Shown: positions 1 through 7,127 of the stretch, piece after piece | Layout: each line of letters starts with the position of its first letter | How positions within the stretch are numbered: position 1 is the stretch's first letter | Notes under the pieces: generated by a model | What the model was told of the DNA's origin: nothing | The model's input: only the letters and a program-made list of their open reading frames with translations | Databases searched by the model: none | Assembly: GCA_024709185.1 (NCBI GenBank) | Contig: JANJXE010000412.1 | Location: forward strand, 1-8,866 | Direction: 5' to 3' | Origin: Paludibacter sp. | GTDB taxonomy: Bacteria > Bacteroidota > Bacteroidia > Bacteroidales > Paludibacteraceae | Length of the DNA stretch: 8,866 bases | Translations under genes and position numbers: made by a program

Positions 1-1484
1 ATTCCCCTGTCTTTCAACAATTGTATTGCAGCCCTGAAGGCACAAAATTCCGACATTTTCGACATATCGATGCCGTAATAATCGGGATAACGCACTTGGG
101 GGGACGAAGATACTATAACAATTTTTTTCGGCTCCAGACGATTCATGATTTTTAACAAACTTTGTTTTAAGGTAGTACCACGAACTATGGAATCGTCGAT
201 TGCCACCAGATTATCGACCCTTCCACGACGGGTAGAACCGTACGTGATATCATATACGTGTGTAGCCAGGTCATCACGTTCCTTATTTTGAGAAATAAAA
301 GTACGGAGCTTAATATCTTTGATCAGTACTTTTTCGGTACGCAGGGGTTGAGTTACTTTTTTCTTAATACCATCTATCATTCCGTAAAAGGCTACCTCTG
401 CAGTATTTGGTATAAACGAAAAAACGGTATTACACACTTCATTATCAACAGCTTTTAAAATATCGTCGGCAAGCGATTCACCCAGTTTTTTCCGTTCGTT
501 GTAGATATCAAAATCACTTCCCCGGGAGAAATAAATGCGTTCAAATGAACATTGCTTCAATTCAGTATCGGCTTCACGAATGGTTTCGAATAAAACTTCA
601 CCATTTTTTTTAATAATAATAGCTTGGCCCGGTAACAGTTCATATACCTGATTTTCAGTAACATTTAAAGATGTCTGAATGACGGGACGTTCGGAAGCTA
701 TCACTACAATTTCATCGTCTTTATAATAAAAGGCTGGACGAATACCTTTGGGATCACGAAATGCAAACGCATCGCCATGTCCCAACATCCCGGTGATTAC
801 ATAACCACCATCCCACAAATGTTCAGATTTACGTATCACCGAAGCTATATCCAGTTGATTTTCAATCTTTTGCGTAATAACTACATCATTCGAATAACGC
901 TGTTTGATTAGATCATACTCCTTCTGCACTTCCATATCGAGTTTAAAACCCAATTGTTCCAGCATCAGGAACGTATCGCTGGTATCACGTGGATGTTGAC
1001 CTTTCAGAGTCAGGTATTCGAACAATTCATCCACATTGGTAAGATTGAAATTTCCCGCAAGTACAAGGGTACGGTTTTTCCAGTTGTGTCGGCGTAAGAA
1101 AGGATGGATATGGGTTATGCCTTCTTTATGATTTGTGGTGCTATATCGCAAATGTCCCATATAGAGCTCTGCTGCATAAGGCACACGTGATTTAATTTTT
1201 GTTGTATCGTTATACTCTTCTATTTTTAATTTACTTACCGAAGCATTTACACTGGCAAATATTTCCTGGATTGCATTCTTTCCTTCAATTCTATCGCGCC
1301 AGATGTATTCTTCGCCGGGAGGCATATCGAGTTTTACTCCTGCAATACCAGCACCCTCCTGGCCCCTGTTATGTTGTTTTTCCATCAGAAGATACATTTT
1401 CTGCAAACCATATTGCCAGCTTCCGTATTTCTGATGATAGAAATCTAAAGGTTTTAACAACCTTACCATTGCGATTCCGCACAT
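1..1484 (-). CDS. PurF-family glutamine amidotransferase (amidophosphoribosyltransferase-like), C-terminus beyond left edge
   Basis: The frame is open from an ATG at 1484 to the window edge (494 codons plus 2 bases) and lacks its C-terminus. The protein starts MCGI, so Cys2 would be the N-terminal nucleophile of a class II (Ntn) glutaminase that releases ammonia from glutamine. Other glutaminase motifs are RGQEGAG (40-46), GHLRYSTT (110-117) and GNFNLTN (144-150). A type I phosphoribosyltransferase domain follows: FERIYFSRGSDFD (314-326), RTFISQ (394-399), the PRPP loop AIDDSIVRGTT (428-438) and RYPDYYGIDM (465-474). Canonical PurF makes 5-phosphoribosylamine, the first step of purine synthesis. 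This protein is divergent: the usual HNGN of the oxyanion hole reads GNFN, and the QHRGQ motif carries an extra Asn. Its start lies 26 bp after the glmS stop, which suggests co-transcription. From memory, Bacteroidota carry such a paralogue beside glmS in addition to true PurF. The family is certain, the exact substrate is not. Confidence 0.88.
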   Translation of the reverse strand, partial: MCGIAMVRLLKPLDFYHQKYGSWQYGLQKMYLLMEKQHNRGQEGAGIAGVKLDMPPGEEYIWRDRIEGKNAIQEIFASVNASVSKLKIEEYNDTTKIKSRVPYAAELYMGHLRYSTTNHKEGITHIHPFLRRHNWKNRTLVLAGNFNLTNVDELFEYLTLKGQHPRDTSDTFLMLEQLGFKLDMEVQKEYDLIKQRYSNDVVITQKIENQLDIASVIRKSEHLWDGGYVITGMLGHGDAFAFRDPKGIRPAFYYKDDEIVVIASERPVIQTSLNVTENQVYELLPGQAIIIKKNGEVLFETIREADTELKQCSFERIYFSRGSDFDIYNERKKLGESLADDILKAVDNEVCNTVFSFIPNTAEVAFYGMIDGIKKKVTQPLRTEKVLIKDIKLRTFISQNKERDDLATHVYDITYGSTRRGRVDNLVAIDDSIVRGTTLKQSLLKIMNRLEPKKIVIVSSSPQVRYPDYYGIDMSKMSEFCAFRAAIQLLKDRG

Positions 1485-1510
1485 TTTTCTACAATATTTT
1501 AATGATTAAC

Positions 1511-3352
1511 TTATTCAACAGTAACCGATTTGGCCAGGTTACGGGGCTGATCGACATCACAGCCTTTTACAACAGCAATGTGATAAGCCATTAATTGTAA
1601 GGGAATTGTGGCTAATAAAGGAACCAGACATTCTTCTGTATCAGGAATCTCAATGCAATAATCAGCCAGGTTTTTCACCACCTCGTCACCCTCGGTAACT
1701 ACAGCAATGATTTTTCCTTTGCGAGCCTTGATTTCCTGAATATTACTTACAACTTTTTCGTACATTCCTGTGTTGGGTGCAATTGCCACCACTGGCATTT
1801 CCTGACTTATAAGTGCAATCGGACCATGTTTCATTTCAGCTGCGGGATATCCTTCAGCATGAATGTAAGAAATCTCTTTAAGCTTTAAAGCACCTTCCAG
1901 TGCAACAGGGAAGTTATACCCACGTCCGAGGTAAATGAAATTCTGAGCGTAAGTAAAGGTCTTTGCAAATTGAGCGATGCGTTCGTTCTGATTGAGCAAC
2001 GTTTTCATTTTATCCGGAATACGACCAAGTTCTCTTACTATGGTAAGGTATTTATCTTCAGGCAATGTCCCCTTTTCGCGACCAATCATGAGTGCAAGCA
2101 TTGTAAGTACGGTTACCTGGGCTGTAAAAGCTTTGGTGGATGCAACTCCGATTTCTGGTCCTACGTGGGTATAAGCACCTGAGTGTGAATTGCGTGGAAT
2201 AGATGAACCCACCACATTGCAAATTCCGAAGATAAAGGCCCCCTGCGAACGAGCCAGTTCAACGGCGGCCAGCGTATCGGCTGTTTCGCCCGACTGAGAA
2301 ATGGCAATAACAATATCGTTGGGGAAGATAACCGGTTTTCGGTACCTGAATTCAGAGGAATACTCTACTTCAACCGGTATACGGGCATATTCTTCAATAA
2401 CATACATACCTATCAAACCCGCATGCCAGGAAGTTCCACATGCAGTAATAATAATCCGACCAGCATTCAGAAATTTATCCTTATTATCAATAAATCCTGA
2501 TAGCGTCACATTATTTTCATCTACATTTACCCTGCCCCGCATTGAATCAGCCAGTGTATGAGGTTGTTCAAAGATCTCTTTTATCATGAAATGAGGATAC
2601 CCCCCTTTTTCAAGTTGACTAAGTGTAAACTCCAGCTTCTTTATTTCAGGTGTTTTTTGAACATTTCCTATTGTTCTGATTTTCAATTCCTCACCACGAC
2701 GAAGCGTAACAATTTCCTCTTCACCAATATATACTACTTCGTTAGTATATTCAACGATAGGTGTAGCATCCGAAGCCAGGAAAAACTCATTTTCACCCAA
2801 ACCAACTACCAAAGGTGATCCTTTACGGGCAGCAACGATGGTATCGGGTTGCGATTTTTCCAACACAGCAATGGCATAGGCTCCCACCACCTGATTCAAG
2901 GCCAATTGTACAGCAGTTGTTAAATCTACATCGTTTGATTTCTTTACAAATTCAATCAATTGAATAAGTACCTCAGTATCAGTCTGACTTTGAAATGTAT
3001 ATCCATTTTCCATCAGGCCTTGTTTGAGCACTGCATAATTTTCGATTATTCCATTATGAATAATGGCAAGCTCTTCCGATTGAGAATAATGCGGGTGAGC
3101 ATTCACAGTATTAGGCTCACCGTGGGTAGCCCAGCGGGTATGAGCTATACCAACAGATCCTGTAATATTTTTTTCACTTGCAAAAGCCACCAAATCGGCC
3201 ACTTTCCCTTTTGCTTTGTAAACATTCAGATTACCATCATTGATGAGTGCAATACCTGCACTATCGTAACCCCGGTATTCGAGGCGTTGTAAACCCTTGA
3301 TAAGAATCGGATAAGCTTCTCTGTGACCAATATATCCTACTATTCCACACAT
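1511..3352 (-). CDS. glmS: Glutamine--fructose-6-phosphate aminotransferase (isomerizing), GlmS
   Basis: This cytoplasmic enzyme converts fructose-6-phosphate and glutamine to glucosamine-6-phosphate, the committed step towards UDP-GlcNAc for peptidoglycan and LPS. The 613 residues match the usual bacterial length of about 610. The N-terminal glutaminase has MCGIVGYIG with Cys2 as nucleophile, RGYDSAGIA (27-35), HTRWATHG (71-78) and HNGIIENY (99-106). Two SIS sugar-isomerase domains follow, with ACGTSWHAG (304-312), ISQSGETADT (351-360), STKAFTAQ (405-412), GRGYNFPVALEGALKLKE (476-493) and EGYPAAEMKHGP (500-511). The C-terminus ends in the conserved NLAKSVTVE, with Lys608 the likely Schiff-base lysine. 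No catalytic residue appears to be missing. The ATG is fixed because the Cys must be residue 2. It sits 27 bp after the dapL stop and 26 bp before the PurF-like gene, so it is probably read from a promoter upstream of dapL. No room exists for a glmS ribozyme in the 27-bp leader. Confidence 0.97.
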   Translation of the reverse strand: MCGIVGYIGHREAYPILIKGLQRLEYRGYDSAGIALINDGNLNVYKAKGKVADLVAFASEKNITGSVGIAHTRWATHGEPNTVNAHPHYSQSEELAIIHNGIIENYAVLKQGLMENGYTFQSQTDTEVLIQLIEFVKKSNDVDLTTAVQLALNQVVGAYAIAVLEKSQPDTIVAARKGSPLVVGLGENEFFLASDATPIVEYTNEVVYIGEEEIVTLRRGEELKIRTIGNVQKTPEIKKLEFTLSQLEKGGYPHFMIKEIFEQPHTLADSMRGRVNVDENNVTLSGFIDNKDKFLNAGRIIITACGTSWHAGLIGMYVIEEYARIPVEVEYSSEFRYRKPVIFPNDIVIAISQSGETADTLAAVELARSQGAFIFGICNVVGSSIPRNSHSGAYTHVGPEIGVASTKAFTAQVTVLTMLALMIGREKGTLPEDKYLTIVRELGRIPDKMKTLLNQNERIAQFAKTFTYAQNFIYLGRGYNFPVALEGALKLKEISYIHAEGYPAAEMKHGPIALISQEMPVVAIAPNTGMYEKVVSNIQEIKARKGKIIAVVTEGDEVVKNLADYCIEIPDTEECLVPLLATIPLQLMAYHIAVVKGCDVDQPRNLAKSVTVE

Positions 3353-3379
3353 ACTAAATTCTGTTAAGAGATGATTACT

Positions 3380-4606
3380 TTAAAATTGATTTTTAATTCG
3401 TTCTAACGCAGTAACTGTATCTTCAAAGCTACTAAAGCCTGTAAATCGCATATATCCTTCACCTGCCTGACCAAAAATGATTCCGGGAGTTGCAATTATC
3501 TGGAAATCATACAATAAAGTATGAAAAAACTTCCAGGAAGGAATTCCACCCGGGGTTTTAAACCACACATAAGGTGAATCGACGCCACCATAGACCTTAA
3601 GTCCTTCGAGCATCAGTTGCTTACGAATAAGCGCCGCGTTGCGTTTGTAATATTCGATCATAGCCGACATTTCAGCTTTTCCTTTTCGTGAAAAGGTAGC
3701 CTCAGCAGCTTTTTGGACGATATACGACACACCATTGGTGTAGTTCGCGTTGCGACGTCCCCAAAGCTTGTTGAGTGGGACCGCTTCCCCTTCGTGCGAA
3801 TAAACGATTAGTTCTTCCGGAAAAATGGAGTAACCACACCGTAAGCCAGTAAAACCATGACTTTTGGAAAAGCTTTGAATCTCAACAGCCACTTTACGGG
3901 CACCTTTAATTTCATAAATACTTTGTGGCACATCCTGACGCGAGACATAAGCCTGATAAGCAGCATCAAAAATGAGTATAGCATTGTTATCCAGGGCGTA
4001 ATCCACCCACTGCTTGAGTTCAGTTTTTGTCAAAGCTGTTCCGGTAGGGTTATTCGGACTGCAAAGGTAGATAATATCGACCCTTTCTTCTGGCAATTCA
4101 GGTTTAAAACCTGTTTCCTCATTGCATTTCAGATACACAATATTACTCCACTTCTGGTCGTCAAGCATGATTCCTGCCCGTCCACTCATGATAGTTGCGT
4201 TCTCGTAAACCGGATAAACCGGGTCGGCAATAGCTATAATATTATCACGTCCAAGTACATGACCGATATTGCCAATATCCGATTTTGCACCATCATTTAC
4301 AAATACCGATTCTTTATTAATAAGAATGCTTCTCGAGCGATACTCCTTGACTATTTTTTCAATCAAAAAGTCATAACCCTGTGGAGGACTATATCCCCGG
4401 AATGTTTCGGCTGAAGCCATTTCATCGACTGCATAGTGAAGCGCCTTAACCACTTCACCCGGCAAGGGAAGGGAAACGTCTCCAACTCCCAATCGAATGA
4501 TTTTTGCTGTAGGATGAAGTACTTTGTAGGCATTTACGCGCTTATCTATATCGTCGAAACAATAGATTTCGGGAGTTTTAAGATAATTCTCGTTTGCTAA
4601 TGCCAT
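3380..4606 (-). CDS. dapL: LL-diaminopimelate aminotransferase (DapL-type, PLP-dependent)
   Basis: DapL converts tetrahydrodipicolinate directly to LL-diaminopimelate with glutamate as amino donor, bypassing DapC/D/E on the way to meso-DAP for peptidoglycan and lysine. The 408 residues match the family length of about 410. Visible family motifs are NENYLK near the N-terminus, IRLGVGDVSLPLP (37-49), ETFRGYSPPQGY (67-78), NDGAKSDIGNIG (104-115), DPVYPVY (128-134), LCSPNNPTGT (181-190), IFDAAYQAY (212-220) and SFSKSHGFTGLRCGY (245-259) with Lys248 as the PLP lysine. They continue with VYGGVDSPYVWFKTP (338-352) and GEGYMRFTGF (382-391), Arg387 being the likely carboxylate-binding arginine. Some positions differ from the DapL pattern I remember: SKSHGFTG instead of SKTAGFTG, and GIIFGQAGEGYMRFTGF instead of GSGFGPxGEGYxRLTAF. 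It could therefore be a second, divergent DapL or a relative with another amino acceptor. It appears to be the first gene of a three-gene run with glmS and the PurF-like gene; dapF is not in the window. Confidence 0.87.
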   Translation of the reverse strand: MALANENYLKTPEIYCFDDIDKRVNAYKVLHPTAKIIRLGVGDVSLPLPGEVVKALHYAVDEMASAETFRGYSPPQGYDFLIEKIVKEYRSRSILINKESVFVNDGAKSDIGNIGHVLGRDNIIAIADPVYPVYENATIMSGRAGIMLDDQKWSNIVYLKCNEETGFKPELPEERVDIIYLCSPNNPTGTALTKTELKQWVDYALDNNAILIFDAAYQAYVSRQDVPQSIYEIKGARKVAVEIQSFSKSHGFTGLRCGYSIFPEELIVYSHEGEAVPLNKLWGRRNANYTNGVSYIVQKAAEATFSRKGKAEMSAMIEYYKRNAALIRKQLMLEGLKVYGGVDSPYVWFKTPGGIPSWKFFHTLLYDFQIIATPGIIFGQAGEGYMRFTGFSSFEDTVTALERIKNQF

Positions 4607-4619
4607 CAGAATGAAATAT

Positions 4620-4651
4620 AAAATGTAGTTTAACTAACAAATAGAAACAAA
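4620..4651 (-). promoter_or_regulatory. Weak candidate promoter for the dapL-glmS run
   Basis: On the minus strand TTTG (4651-4648) is followed after 20 bp by TACATTTT (4627-4620). The latter is one mismatch from the Bacteroidota -7 consensus TAnnTTTG, and the spacing is near the usual 19. The -7 element ends only 13 bp before the dapL ATG, so the leader would be very short. This is the best match in the 98-bp gap, but it is imperfect in an AT-rich stretch where chance matches are common. Confidence 0.3.
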
Positions 4652-4668
4652 ATGCAAAAATGCACTTT
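4649..4668 (-). terminator. Weak AT-rich hairpin downstream of the oxidoreductase gene
   Basis: On the minus strand AAAGTGCA (4668-4661), a TTTT loop and TGCATTTT (4656-4649) can form an 8-bp stem with one G-U pair, followed by GTTTCT. The plus-strand transcript would have an A-C mismatch at the same pair, so the fold favours minus-strand RNA. It lies about 37 bp past the stop of the YhdH-like gene and just before dapL. The stem has little GC and the U tract is interrupted, so termination would be weak at best. It overlaps the weak -33 element proposed for dapL. Confidence 0.3.
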
Positions 4669-4704
4669 TTTTCTGGAATATTAAACGCAAGTGGAAGAAA
4701 CTTA

Positions 4705-5694
4705 TCATGAAACAGTTATTACTGTACGTCCTTTTAACTGTCCTTTTAGTATCTGTTCAACAGCAATCGGTACTTGTTCGAGCTGGATCTCGCTATACAT
4801 TTTTAATAAGTTTTCAGGCTTAAAATCGGTTGCAAGCAATTTCCATAGTGATGGACGTTGTTCTGCAGGATAATTTTGCGCTGAAATCCCCAGAAGACTA
4901 ACCGCCCTCAAAATAAAAGGGAAAACAGTAAGATTGAGTGCAATCGAAGACACACTTCCGCAGGTAGTTACTACGCCTTCCTGTTTAACTGATTTTATCA
5001 AATTCACCAATATCTCACCACCCACCGTATCAATAGCACCTGCAAAACGGGACGGCAGTAAGGGTTTAGCCTGAATCTGTTGAAATTCGTCACGGGAATA
5101 TATAACCGATGCACCAAGTGATTTCAGAAAATCGTGTTCGGTTTCCTTACCCGAAATTGCATGCACTTCGTAGCCCAGTTTTGCAAGCATTGCAACCGTC
5201 ATTGAGCCCACACCACCTGTTGCGCCCGACACCACCACCGGTCCTGATGAAATATCGCACTGAGCTGCCAGTTTTTTAACCGATATAGCAGCAGTAAAAC
5301 CAGCAGTACCTATGATCATGGCTTCATGTAAAGAGAGTCCTTCCGGAAGTGGAACCACCCATTCGGCCGGAACACGGATGAATTCACCCATACCACCCGG
5401 AGTATTCATTCCCAGATCGAAACCAGTCACAATCACTTCCTGTCCTTTAGTAAACAACAAAGAGGATGATTCTTCAACAATCCCGGCTGCATCGATACCG
5501 GGTGTATGAGGATACTTTTTGGTTACACCCTTATTTCCGTTAAAAGAAAGCGCATCCTTATAATTAAGGGAAGAGTACTGAACCCGAATTAGCACATCAC
5601 CTGCAGGTAAAAAAGATTCAAGTTCGGGAAACTCAATGGAATGTGTGAAAGTGCCATCGGGCAGTTCACGTACAACTATGGCTTTGTAGTTCAT
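4705..5694 (-). CDS. YhdH/AcuI-family NADPH-dependent quinone/acrylyl-CoA oxidoreductase
   Basis: This is a zinc-independent medium-chain dehydrogenase/reductase of the YhdH/YhfP branch, members of which include acrylyl-CoA reductase AcuI. With the chosen start it has 329 residues, close to the usual 325-330. A GroES-like N-terminal domain carries SSLNYKDALS (41-50), HTPGIDAAG (63-71) and GGMGEF (100-105). The Rossmann domain has the NADPH loop VSGATGGVGS (155-164), then GAIDTVGG (219-226), FPFILRAVSLLGI (258-270) and a GRTV end (322-325). The frame extends 14 codons further to an ATG at 5736, but that ATG lies inside the bactofilin terminator stem, whereas MNYKAIV at 5694 matches family N-termini; an ATG at 5706 is also possible. 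No good promoter is visible in the 38 bp upstream, so read-through from bactofilin may contribute. The physiological substrate cannot be read from sequence; acryloyl-CoA and quinones are family-level guesses. Confidence 0.9.
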   Translation of the reverse strand: MNYKAIVVRELPDGTFTHSIEFPELESFLPAGDVLIRVQYSSLNYKDALSFNGNKGVTKKYPHTPGIDAAGIVEESSSLLFTKGQEVIVTGFDLGMNTPGGMGEFIRVPAEWVVPLPEGLSLHEAMIIGTAGFTAAISVKKLAAQCDISSGPVVVSGATGGVGSMTVAMLAKLGYEVHAISGKETEHDFLKSLGASVIYSRDEFQQIQAKPLLPSRFAGAIDTVGGEILVNLIKSVKQEGVVTTCGSVSSIALNLTVFPFILRAVSLLGISAQNYPAEQRPSLWKLLATDFKPENLLKMYSEIQLEQVPIAVEQILKGQLKGRTVITVS

Positions 5695-5718
5695 ATTGAT
5701 TATCATATATAAAAAATA

Positions 5719-5740
5719 AGCGTTGAAGTTTTTCAACGCT
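5719..5740 (-). terminator. Intrinsic terminator hairpin of the bactofilin gene
   Basis: A perfect 9-bp inverted repeat (AGCGTTGAA / TTCAACGCT) with a 4-base loop is followed on the minus strand by TATTTTTTATATA. The bactofilin TGA (5735-5733) lies inside the upstream arm, so the hairpin starts in the last sense codons of that gene. The following gene starts 24 bp beyond it. The perfect stem and U-rich tail support a rho-independent terminator, possibly partial, since the next gene shows no clear promoter of its own. Confidence 0.7.
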
Positions 5741-6107
5741 CAGTTAAATTTGCACCTTCAATCGCCTGTTTCATGCTGCAGGTTCCATTGAAGATAGCAG
5801 CAGGTTCTACCACCAGGCTTTTTGTCTTCACATCACCTTCGATATTGGCAGTGCTCCGTAAGGTCAGTAATTCACTTACCAGAATATCGCCCACGACCCG
5901 ACCGCCAATTTCAGCATTTGCACAGGCAATTTTTCCTTTGACACTACCAGTTTGACTCACAACGACTTTACCACTGCATGTAATGTTTCCCTCTACTTCA
6001 CCGTCGATACGAAAATCACGATCGGCCTCGATATTTCCTTTAATTTGCGTTCCCTGGCACAAAGCATTGTACAAAGAACCCGTTGATGGAGCTACTTCTT
6101 TTGCCAT
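5733..6107 (-). CDS. Bactofilin (polymer-forming cytoskeletal protein)
   Basis: Bactofilins form nucleotide-independent filaments, usually at the inner face of the membrane, and organise envelope-synthesis or shape-determining enzymes. The 124-residue protein is mostly one bactofilin (DUF583) domain at about residues 18-112, with short tails. The domain shows the regular short beta-helix rungs of the family: GTQIKGNI (19-26), DFRIDGEVEGNI (31-42), GKVVVSQTGSVKGKI (46-60), AEIGGRVVGDI (65-75), LTLRSTANIEGDV (81-93) and KSLVVEPAAIFNGTCSM (96-112). No signal peptide or transmembrane helix is visible. Four cysteines (17, 44, 62, 110) are spread through it, which is somewhat many for so small a protein. 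The ATG at 6107 is the natural start, with a matching promoter element 36 bp upstream. It is transcribed divergently from a polysaccharide cluster, in line with an envelope role, though a direct link is inferred. The hairpin at its stop suggests it can end as a single-gene transcript. Confidence 0.95.
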   Translation of the reverse strand: MAKEVAPSTGSLYNALCQGTQIKGNIEADRDFRIDGEVEGNITCSGKVVVSQTGSVKGKIACANAEIGGRVVGDILVSELLTLRSTANIEGDVKTKSLVVEPAAIFNGTCSMKQAIEGANLTER

Positions 6108-6143
6108 AATCCTTAAGCTTGCCTTATTTTATAAATCTGAGCT

Positions 6144-6174
6144 CAAAATTACATCCTTTTTTTTAAACGAAAAA
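6144..6174 (-). promoter_or_regulatory. Bacteroidota-type promoter for bactofilin
   Basis: TAATTTTG on the minus strand (6151-6144) is an exact match to the -7 consensus TAnnTTTG. Nineteen bases upstream lies TTTT (6174-6171), one mismatch from the -33 TTTG. Transcription would begin around 6137, giving a leader of about 30 bases before the ATG at 6107. The intergenic position and orientation agree with use by the bactofilin gene. Confidence 0.6.
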
Positions 6175-6188
6175 ATAATTCCTGTAAT

Positions 6189-6219
6189 TATGAAATTAAA
6201 ATCAAATAATGTACTTTTG
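6189..6219 (+). promoter_or_regulatory. Bacteroidota-type promoter for the polysaccharide cluster
   Basis: TACTTTTG (6212-6219) matches the -7 consensus TAnnTTTG exactly, and TATG (6189-6192), 19 bp upstream, differs from the -33 TTTG at one position. A start of transcription near 6226 would leave a leader of about 16 bases before the ATG at 6242. The two -33 boxes of this divergent region are only 14 bp apart (6175-6188), so binding at one promoter could affect the other. Confidence 0.6.
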
Positions 6220-6241
6220 TTGAAGTAATACGACAGACTTC

Positions 6242-7120
6242 ATGCAGATTGAATATTTAGCACACGCTTCCATTGATAAGAATAAGTGGGATCAATCGAT
6301 TCTGAATGCCGACAATGGAATGTTGTATGCCTGTTCGTGGTACCTCGACTGTGTAAGCCCGGGTTGGGAAGCAATCATAGCCAACGACTATGAATACCTT
6401 TTCCCCGTGCCTGTTAAGCGAAAATATAAGATTCCCTACATCGTACAGCCCTTTTTGGCTCAGCAATTAGGTTTATTTGGACGAGGTACAATCTCAGAAT
6501 CGATGGTACAGGCATTTTTGAATAAATTGCCTTCCTACAGCTACGAAATCAACTTAAACTATGCTAATTCCTGCGTTGATGCTGTTTCCATGACTAATTT
6601 AATTCTGCCTTTACAATCATCGTATGAAGAACTGAGGGCAGCATTTTCGACAAATACCTTGCGTAATATACGCAAAGCCACAAAGCAACATTACAATTTT
6701 ACACTTCTTGAAATAGATGTTTTCATAAAGGTTTACCGAAGCGTGGAGCATCCGGATACGACGGTTAGTATGGATCTGATTGAAAAACTAATTCGCACGG
6801 GTGCTGAAAAGGGATACCTGCATTGCTACGCATTGGTTAGTGAGAATGGAACTGTTGTTTCCGGATTAGTTTACGGTCGGTTTAAAAACCGGATTAGTTA
6901 TCTTTTTCCAGTGTCGACTACCGAAGGAAAACTAAGTTCAGCCATGTTTCAGCTGGTCGATGAACTACTCAAAAAACATGCTGGTTCAGGGTTGGTATTT
7001 GATTTTGAAGGATCGATGGTGGATGGTGTAGCCCGGTTTTATGCAGGCTTTGGAGCACAACCAGAAATCTATCATATTGTAAAACAGCTTAGACCTTCTT
7101 TTCTGGTAGGTAAAATTTAA
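6242..7120 (+). CDS. FemAB/GNAT-like acyltransferase of a polysaccharide cluster
   Basis: The 292-residue protein resembles the GNAT-fold, FemAB/CelD-like acyltransferases often found in Bacteroidota envelope-polysaccharide loci. The donor (acyl-CoA or aminoacyl-tRNA) and acceptor are unknown. The N-terminal half has WYLDCVSPGWEAII (33-46), YEYLFPVPVKRKY (50-62) and QPFLAQQLGLFGR (69-81). A basic, FemAB-like stretch NTLRNIRKATK (138-148) follows. The C-terminal half has the GNAT core YALVSENGTVVSGLVYGR (196-213) and FDFEGSMVDGVARFYAGFGA (253-272), which is the best-conserved segment of this group as I remember it. No signal peptide or membrane helix is visible, so it should act in the cytoplasm. 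The ATG at 6242 lies just after a good promoter element, and the first residues already look structured. The glycosyltransferase starts 7 bp after its stop, indicating translational coupling. It may modify a sugar or lipid-linked intermediate of the polysaccharide; that is inferred from context. Confidence 0.75.
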   Translation: MQIEYLAHASIDKNKWDQSILNADNGMLYACSWYLDCVSPGWEAIIANDYEYLFPVPVKRKYKIPYIVQPFLAQQLGLFGRGTISESMVQAFLNKLPSYSYEINLNYANSCVDAVSMTNLILPLQSSYEELRAAFSTNTLRNIRKATKQHYNFTLLEIDVFIKVYRSVEHPDTTVSMDLIEKLIRTGAEKGYLHCYALVSENGTVVSGLVYGRFKNRISYLFPVSTTEGKLSSAMFQLVDELLKKHAGSGLVFDFEGSMVDGVARFYAGFGAQPEIYHIVKQLRPSFLVGKI

Positions 7121-7127
7121 TCGAAGT

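Noticed and set aside
1199..1594. 131-codon plus-strand open frame across the glmS/PurF-like junction
   Set aside because: It is antisense to two clearly conserved genes and its translation has no recognisable domain, so it is a shadow frame.
3353..3379. Possible glmS ribozyme or other leader element before glmS
   Set aside because: Only 27 bp separate dapL from glmS, far too short for the ribozyme, and no such element is expected in Bacteroidota.
3857..4414. 185-codon plus-strand open frame opposite dapL
   Set aside because: It lies wholly antisense to conserved DapL motifs, shows no family signature, and has no promoter-like element before it.
4712..4725. Short inverted repeat ACAGT-TATT-ACTGT near the 3' end of the YhdH-like gene
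   Set aside because: The stem is only 5 bp, it lies inside coding sequence, and no U tract follows on the minus strand.
5695..5736. Upstream ATG at 5736 giving a 14-residue longer YhdH-like protein
   Set aside because: The extra residues do not match family N-termini, and the ATG falls within the bactofilin terminator stem. The ATG at 5694 gives the usual family length.
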